DNA from: Anticarsia gemmatalis
Taxonomy: Eukaryota > Arthropoda > Insecta > Lepidoptera > Erebidae
Assembly (NCBI RefSeq): GCF_050436995.1
Contig: NC_134763.1
Location: 10,039,001-10,103,000 of the forward strand
DNA length: 64,000 nucleotides
Direction of reading: 5' to 3'
This document shows, piece after piece, positions 57,501-64,000 of this stretch; positions within the stretch are counted from its first letter, which is position 1; each line of letters opens with the position of its first letter. The translations under genes were made by a program, and so were the position numbers. The notes under the pieces are model-generated. The model was not told the origin of the DNA. It worked only from the letters and a program-made list of their open reading frames with translations, and did no database searches.

Positions 57501-60500
57501 TAACGTAACATAGCCGTTATTGCCTAACAGCTATCGTTAAACCGCAGGCTTTACGATGCACCAATAACTCAAATAAGCCTAGTTACTACCCACGAAACAA
57601 AGAATATATTCACAGACACCCTGAATCTGATAGTACAAGAATTATAATATACGTTTCGTTTAACACGCAACACATAACCCCGACTTAAGGTATGGATATT
57701 GTAAATTATGATTTCATAGTTCATACGTCGATTAGATTGCCAAAGACATTGCTTCCATGTTATTATGTTTGACATCACGAGGTGAATAACAATGAGACTC
57801 TTATATACAAACAATAAATATATTTAACTCGTGGGTAATGCGAGTAATGGCTACAGATTTATAATTGTTTGAAACTCTCAGTAAGACAGTGAGTTTTTAC
57901 CGTAATTTAGTAACTATTTTATATTCAAAGTGGTATCTATAATGAAATAGTAATTTATTTTTAAGTTAATCAAGACATTGAGCTTAAAATGACAAAAATA
58001 ATTCTAAATTCTATTCTATTTTTACTTCAATTTCTTTCCATAAATTTTATCGAATCAATTAAATTCCGTGAATAATCTACTTTAATTATAATCCAGTCAA
58101 TTAGTTCCTCCATTGTTTTTAGTTTCCCAAAATGCCAAACTAAAATATTTCCACTATGAAGTGAATTTCTTCGTAAATGACTGAAATACATTAATTCTGC
58201 ATACAACTGAGTGTGCTTTGTGGAAATGTAAGCAATTGAAAGAATATTAATACGATCGGACGACAGTAATACAGTTAGGTAGTCCAGACCGCACTATACT
58301 CATATCGCTACACGTGTCAAGCAATGTGTGACGACACTTAAATAAATAATGAGACATAGTACTATGCGCCTGAGTCTATAGAATAATAATGGACCAAGCT
58401 TCATCATACATAAAACATAATAAACTAGTGTTGCGATACTCGGATATTTTGACAATTTTGACGTTACCAAATGTCATTTTTCGGATTATAATGTCCTAGC
58501 AGCTTTGTAGTTCTAATTCTATGTAATACCCACATTTCCTAGTGTTCATTTTTAGGATATAAAGTTCACTTTTATACCCTTTTCTACCTGTATACTCCTA
58601 CAACAGACTTGAATATTATACATAAGTAGTTCAATCTTGTTCTTGCCATCTCATATTATTCTTTCTATTCTAGAATTAAGAATAATCAAATACAGGTATT
58701 ATATTCTATTGTATATACCTAGTATTAAGTCTTGGTAGAAGAGAATTTTATTATAACGCCAAGTTTGTCTTCTAAGCCATTATCCTATAATATTTCCATT
58801 TGTAATTAGTAGAAAAATATTTTTCGGATATTAGTGATGTGCCTCCTAATAATTATTATATCGTTAGTTATCGTTTAAATAGTTTTATTAATATAGCAAT
58901 AATATAAAGTTTTAGTACATATTAACGCCTATTTACTGAGATCAATGTTACCAGTATATTTATTTATTTATTACACAGAGTGTATATTTTTTGTTAGATT
59001 TTTTTTGTTGAATATTTACCTATTTTATTTATTTTATAGAAAGTATGTTATTTGGAGTTGAATAACGTTATTTATGGAGTGCTGATGCGATGAAGGCTTT
59101 TCAAAATGTTTTAGGGTAAAGAAAGTTCGATGAAAGTGCTATTTCTTCCGCCTTATATGGTTGAATGATATTTATTTTAATACAATATGCGGCTAATAAA
59201 CAGAATTAACAAGAGAACAACAGGGCATACCCATTTTAATCGCCTTAGTATGAAAATAAATGTGTAAAAGATATGTATCTTCGTCGCCGAGTCAGATAGT
59301 CTTTCTATTGGTCATTCAACTGTTCAGACACATGTCAGAAGCGCTTCAACTGATTATGCGCCACACTCCCTAGATTATATTCGCCTTTGCCAAGATATCT
59401 TTAATTAGAGAAATGTTTTTAACCCCTTTTAAGTCTCAAGTTTTGAAAAGTCTTCAAAATAGCTTAGCTTATAAGTATGTTCCGTTTGTACAAAATATTT
59501 AACTACAATGTACTTAATCCAATTGTGATTTTATTTTTTGTAAAAACCTAACATTTGTGATATTAACTCTTTATTGAAAAGAAAATCTCCACCTTTATAA
59601 TATCCTAATCTAAAAAAACTAACATGTATAAATTGTGAGACTCACTCTGAATTTATATTGTCTTTGTTACCCCTGTTTTCTAATATTAAAGTATTTTTGA
59701 AAAATTCACCGGTTAGTTTCATTGCTTTAGTCCTGACCCTATTGCCTTTGCCTGAATTGAATAAAAAAAGTAAAAGTTTATTTCTAATGGAAGGGGTTAA
59801 AGCAATGAACGTGCGTGTAGAATGACGGCTTGGGCGCCAGTGTCGGTCTTCGCAAAGACAAGTACGTTTGAAAGATTGGAAGCCATAGTGCACTGCTAAT
59901 CTCGTTGGTCTTGCCTGTTATCGATTATGTAGAGTACGCGCTGTAAATATCTTTATGTAATATTATAAATAGGCTTTGAGTGACTTGATTGTTAGCGATA
60001 AAGTAACAATGATATCTTTCATTATAACAAATCTAGTCAGTCAGGAAGTAACTACACTTTGATACACACAGAGTACAAGTTATAATAATATTTATGTTTT
60101 CTATATTTATATGAGAATTTTATATATAAGATAACTCTATTGATTTTTAGGAATATTGATACACGAAGCGAAGGTGACAGGTTATTCAGGTCTCTAATTT
60201 GAGGTGGAGTTCTAGTTAATAAGGTTAAACACCGTTTTTATAAGCAGTCGCATTGTGAAGGAATTACTAATAAGAATTAGGGGATTTTTTACCACTTAAA
60301 TACTTCTGGAAGAGGTGTGAGTCTTTTGTTTTGCCTTTCCAAAACTAGGGGTGGGAGCTTACAGCTTAAATTAAGAAAGTAATAAACAATTCTACTACAA
60401 AGCCTACATTTTAGACAAATACCCGCAAAATAAAAATATCTTGGTATTTAAACGTCGCATTTGTTCAGCAGTCTTTAAGTAAAGTGATTTCATTCCTGTT

Positions 60501-61953
60501 TATTCAAGATGTCTTGAAACATGAATGACTACCGGATAATACTGAAGATTATCGTCATTTTAATTGGTTACGTGATGTGTGACCTCTATTTGTATGTAGG
60601 GATAATGATATTGATTTTCCCGTTCATCACGTGCTCTGTGCAAAGAGTGAATAATATAGTAATGTATTTGTTAAATGTATATGATATCACTCAAAAAACC
60701 ACGGTGACATGATCGAATTTACAAAGAAATTGAATGTTGTTATTGCTTGATGACTTTTACAATACTATTATATTGTTTTTTATACCAATGGAATATGTGT
60801 TAAGCATCAAAATTACTTGCATACTCTTAGTTTGTATGACACATAAATCGTACACTAAATACTTTCCTATAATTACTACTTGGGGAACATTGGCCAAAAA
60901 GAACTTGAAACATCGTAAAAAGACTGAAATAAAAAAATAGGACCCTCCCTGAGGGTTGCTAGTCGCAAAAAAATCAATATAAGTACTTACTTAGACTTCA
61001 ATTTTTTTTAACTATAATCCCGTTTTTGTAATAAACCTAATGATGACTATTTTAATGCCACTAAAGTAAAGTCGCGGGCATACATATGTTTATAATTTAC
61101 GAGCTATAAAACGTCTTATCGTTGTAAACCTCTTATGTACTCAAATAAACATATGTTTATATTGATTTGCGTGACGTATACAAATATGGACTGAATGAAA
61201 TTGATTTGTTCATCAATCTGTGTACTTATCAGCTAGGCAAGACTTGTATTTGATAGCCTTATTTATATAAATAGTGGGAGCTAGAACATAAAAGTACTGT
61301 ATAATTTTATATGGAGATAAAGTTTGTTTATAGGAGTCTATATCCGAAACTACTAAATCAATATTGCAGAAGAAATCTGACAGATAGGCTGTTCTCGGAT
61401 ATTATGCTGTTCTTTCAACGACGATAGACACTAGTTCCTAAAGGTTTAAAAGAAAAAAATACTCATGAAACACTTAATCGTTTATGATGATATGACAGGG
61501 CGATATCTTATTATGTTAAAAAATAGCGGTAGTAGTAGTATTCCAGTTAACATTTTTAAACAAACGAAAGTTCGTAATAAATTCCAAGTACATATTTACA
61601 TTTGGAAATACTAAGGACCAATAATAATTTAACAGCGTATGGTTGAATGTGGTTTAACTCATAGATAAAGTAACAAACTAACCGATTCTTATGCAGAAGT
61701 AGTAAAACCAAGGGCTTAATGTGCTAAAGAAAATTGTATAAGAAGTTTCAATGCCACAATTCCTATGCAGTCACTATTATTTATGTAAATGACTTCCGAT
61801 ACAAGACATTATGTTTGCAGTACTTATGCGTTAGTGCGCCTGACCTCTCACTACTCGTGTCGGTTATCTATCCCACTGTTCTATGAAAGAGGGAGAATAG
61901 AGAGTGTACCTGTCTATTGTGCACTTGGATACTATAAACAGTCCACCTTATCC
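54505..61953. other. Long gene-free AT-rich region (PPM1 intron or intergenic)
   Basis: I looked for the missing PPM1 C-terminal exon and for other genes and found none. The longest open frame (57168-57503) is low-complexity, AT-driven and unlike protein. Probably a large PPM1 intron. Confidence 0.4.
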
Positions 61954-62132
61954 TATTAATATTATGAATGCGAATGTTTGTGGGGATAGATATTTGTTGC
62001 TCTTCCACGGAAAAACTAGTGGACGGATTTTAACGCAATTTGATACAGTGATAGCCTATAACCTGCATTAGCACATAGACTACTTTGCCCGATAAATAAT
62101 TTCACGCGGACGAAGTTGCTAGCAGAAGCTAG
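61954..62132 (-). mobile_element. RTE-type retroelement tail, second subfamily
   Basis: Reverse complement begins CTAGCTTCTGCTAGCAACTT then CGTCCGCGTGAAA, matching the CTAGCTGATGCCCGCGACTTCGTCCGCG pattern of lepidopteran RTE ends (memory, in two pieces), and finishes in an ATTCATAATATTAATA tail. A cousin of the four other RTE-type copies. Confidence 0.6.
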
Positions 62133-63060
62133 GGCAACAATATACCTCCTATTTATCTTATTTTAGTCATTTTCATTGCCCTAAAATTCATATCGAAAAC
62201 GTTACCTACAACGGTTGGCTAGTTTCAATAAAACTGGCCGTCTTAACCGATTATCGGCAAGGAGTATTATTATTACTTATGCATTGTACTGTAAGTACAA
62301 TTAGCGGCCGCACTCGGCGAGAACTGTTACGTCAGTGATGACGTCACGCGGTCCATTCAATGTGATTAAATTATAAGCGCACGTAACCTAGTAGTTGTTG
62401 CGAAGGGCTGACTAACTAGGTTAAGTAATGGTATCGCGGTCATGTTGTTGATGGGTAAACAAACAACCTACTTTATTGAGGACTTGTTGAACTACCTAGA
62501 GTTCAGTGTAAACTGCTAGAAGATGGATGGTTCTGATGACATAGGTATTATAAAACCAACTTCACTCGCATTATTTTTTAATAATAGCTTGTAATAGTCT
62601 AGGATGTAGTCTTTCAGTTCTGCATCTTTTCATAATCGTTTCAGTCGTTTTACATGAAAGTAGGATAAACCAACTCTCATATTTATATTAATGTTAGTAT
62701 GCATTAATGGAAGTATAGACTTGCATTTTAGGGTACAGTAACTACGTGATATATTTTTTTTCAGTAGTTAGTTATTAGCTAAAAAAAGCTAGTGTGATAC
62801 AGCCGTATATAATAGCGGGCATATCATCTAAATTAATATACTGTTACTATGGTTTAATTGACCAAATATGTATCGCAAGATACGAGGATATGTTTTAGGA
62901 AAATGTTCAATATGTACATTTCAATATACAATGTCGATTAATGGCTATTTTTGCTATTCTAACAATAGAACATATACATCATTTTATGAATCACTTCCTT
63001 CCCTAAAATATGCTTAAAACAATGGATTTATCTGCAGTTAAATTCTATACAAATAATATA

Positions 63061-63533
63061 ATGCCATCAAAAACATTCTGTAAAAACCTCAAGTCTCGCC
63101 GTAAAAAGTTGTGAGATCTATATAATACCAAGTCGATTGATCTATTTAGTCTCTACTCAAAGGACCTTCTGTCTTAAGTTATTACGTATGTTATTATCAT
63201 GCCAATTTAAAAAAAAAAACCTTTAAAACAAATAGACCGACCTGGCCATCGCATGATTTGATTATTAGTATGTATCACACTACACAGCACGACGAGAAGT
63301 TAATGCTCCTGAAATGTTAATGGCGAATTTGTGTTTTCTTGCGATGACCAAGTCGATCTATTTGTTTTAAAGGTATTTTTTTTTTAAATTGGCATGATAA
63401 TAACTTACGTAATAACTTAAGACAGAAGGTCCTTTGAGTAGAGACTAAATAGATCAATCGACTTGGTATTATATAGATCTCACAACTTTTTACGGCGAGA
63501 CTTGAGGTTTTTACAGAATGTTTTTGATGGCAT
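63061..63533. repeat. Long inverted repeat, arms ~193 bp, 85-bp spacer
   Basis: Left arm 63061-63253 (ATGCCATCAAAAACATTCTG ... GACCTGGCCATCGCA) and right arm 63339-63533 (TTGCGATGACCAAGTCGATC ... CAGAATGTTTTTGATGGCAT). Mismatches concentrate near the inner ends. Either a foldback transposon or a recent inverted duplication. A transcript across it would form a long double-stranded hairpin. Confidence 0.85.
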
Positions 63534-63952
63534 CTCACTTCTTTTTGTAGAGCGAATAGAGCAAACATAACTCCAATTTGTATGGAAAGCCGTATTTTTT
63601 TCATAATTCAACATATTTTCCTATGGGAATGTTGTTCAGTTTCATGGGCTAAACACCCTTACCCACCCTATACCCCCTCCCGTTATGTCTCATATAGTAG
63701 ATACATATTTACACCTATTTATTTTATTTTCTACAGAAATTATAATTTAATTCATTAACTGCAAATGTAACCTTGTAATCTTATACATTTATATGGGATT
63801 ACAAAGTTATTGTTGCAGTTAGTGTATTTAGAAAACTTGACCGAAATTAGAAAATATTGAATTTTTCCCATGATTAAGACCCTAAACCCTATTTGTATTC
63901 TAAATTTTAAGCTTCTAAGTCTGCTAGAAGTACCTTATACTTTTGATGATCG

Positions 63953-63984
63953 GTGAGTCAGTGAGTCAGTGAATCAGTGAGTGA
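63953..63984 (+). repeat. GTGAGTCA microsatellite
   Basis: Four imperfect 8-bp units (GTGAGTCA, GTGAGTCA, GTGAATCA, GTGAGTGA) at the right edge. Such runs often lie next to lepidopteran retroelement tails. Confidence 0.6.
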
Positions 63985-64000
63985 CAAAATTCAAAATTTT

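Noticed and set aside
57168..57503. 111-codon ORF in the right-hand gene-free region
   Set aside because: AT-driven composition, no domain and no splice or neighbour context; expected by chance in 9 kb of AT-rich DNA.

Overview
This 64 kb window is nuclear DNA from an insect, almost certainly a moth or butterfly. The genes are intron-rich with GT-AG junctions, the non-coding DNA is AT-rich, and several dispersed repeats have the look of Lepidoptera: RTE-type tails beginning CTAGCTGACCCGCGCAAC, a TTAA-bounded inverted-repeat element, and PIF/Harbinger-, hAT- and foldback-type MITEs. I see no bacterial operon, CRISPR array, rRNA gene or intact tRNA gene.

Seven protein-coding genes can be read by joining exons whose phases close exactly. 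(1) 70-2263 (+) is the 3' part of a b(0,+)-type amino-acid transporter (SLC7A9-like). (2) 2980-21285 (+) is a complete DDB1 gene of 23 coding exons and 1137 residues, the adaptor of CUL4 ubiquitin ligases. (3) 25004-29909 (-) is a NUDT14-like UDP-sugar pyrophosphatase. (4) 30520-32145 (+) is an intronless HTATSF1 (Tat-SF1) splicing factor. (5) 32927-37355 (+) is WDR20, a WD-repeat cofactor of USP12/USP46, in three coding exons. (6) 42060-50766 (-) is the mitochondrial translation initiation factor mtIF2 (15 exons, 708 residues). (7) 51723-54394 or beyond (+) is a PPM1A/B-type Ser/Thr phosphatase whose C-terminal exons are not visible. A possible 62-residue two-exon ORF (21925-22205, -) and a 75-codon open frame (27557-27784, +) are weak candidates.

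Layout: SLC7A9-like and DDB1 are in tandem. DDB1 and NUDT14 converge. NUDT14/HTATSF1 and mtIF2/PPM1 are two head-to-head pairs with 610 bp and about 960 bp between start codons. WDR20 and mtIF2 converge across about 4.7 kb of AT-rich 3' sequence. From 54505 to the end I find no exon. The genes are housekeeping functions (ubiquitin ligase, deubiquitinase cofactor, splicing, mitochondrial translation, phosphatase, nucleotide-sugar hydrolysis) and do not form an obvious pathway.

The unusual content is structural and lies mostly in introns. There is a ~2 kb TIR element inserted into an RTE tail in DDB1 intron 9 that carries what looks like a captured promoter plus first exon. A near-perfect partial copy of DDB1 exon 21 sits in the next intron. 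Two PIF/Harbinger-type MITEs stand side by side sharing one TTA target. A hAT-type MITE has a perfect 8-bp target duplication. A foldback family has three copies and one half copy, an array of nine TGATCA palindromes is phased at 10/21 bp, and a ~190-bp-arm hairpin lies near the right end. I did not find a clearly new biochemical system; the strongest leads are the exon-capturing transposon and the shared-target Harbinger pair.
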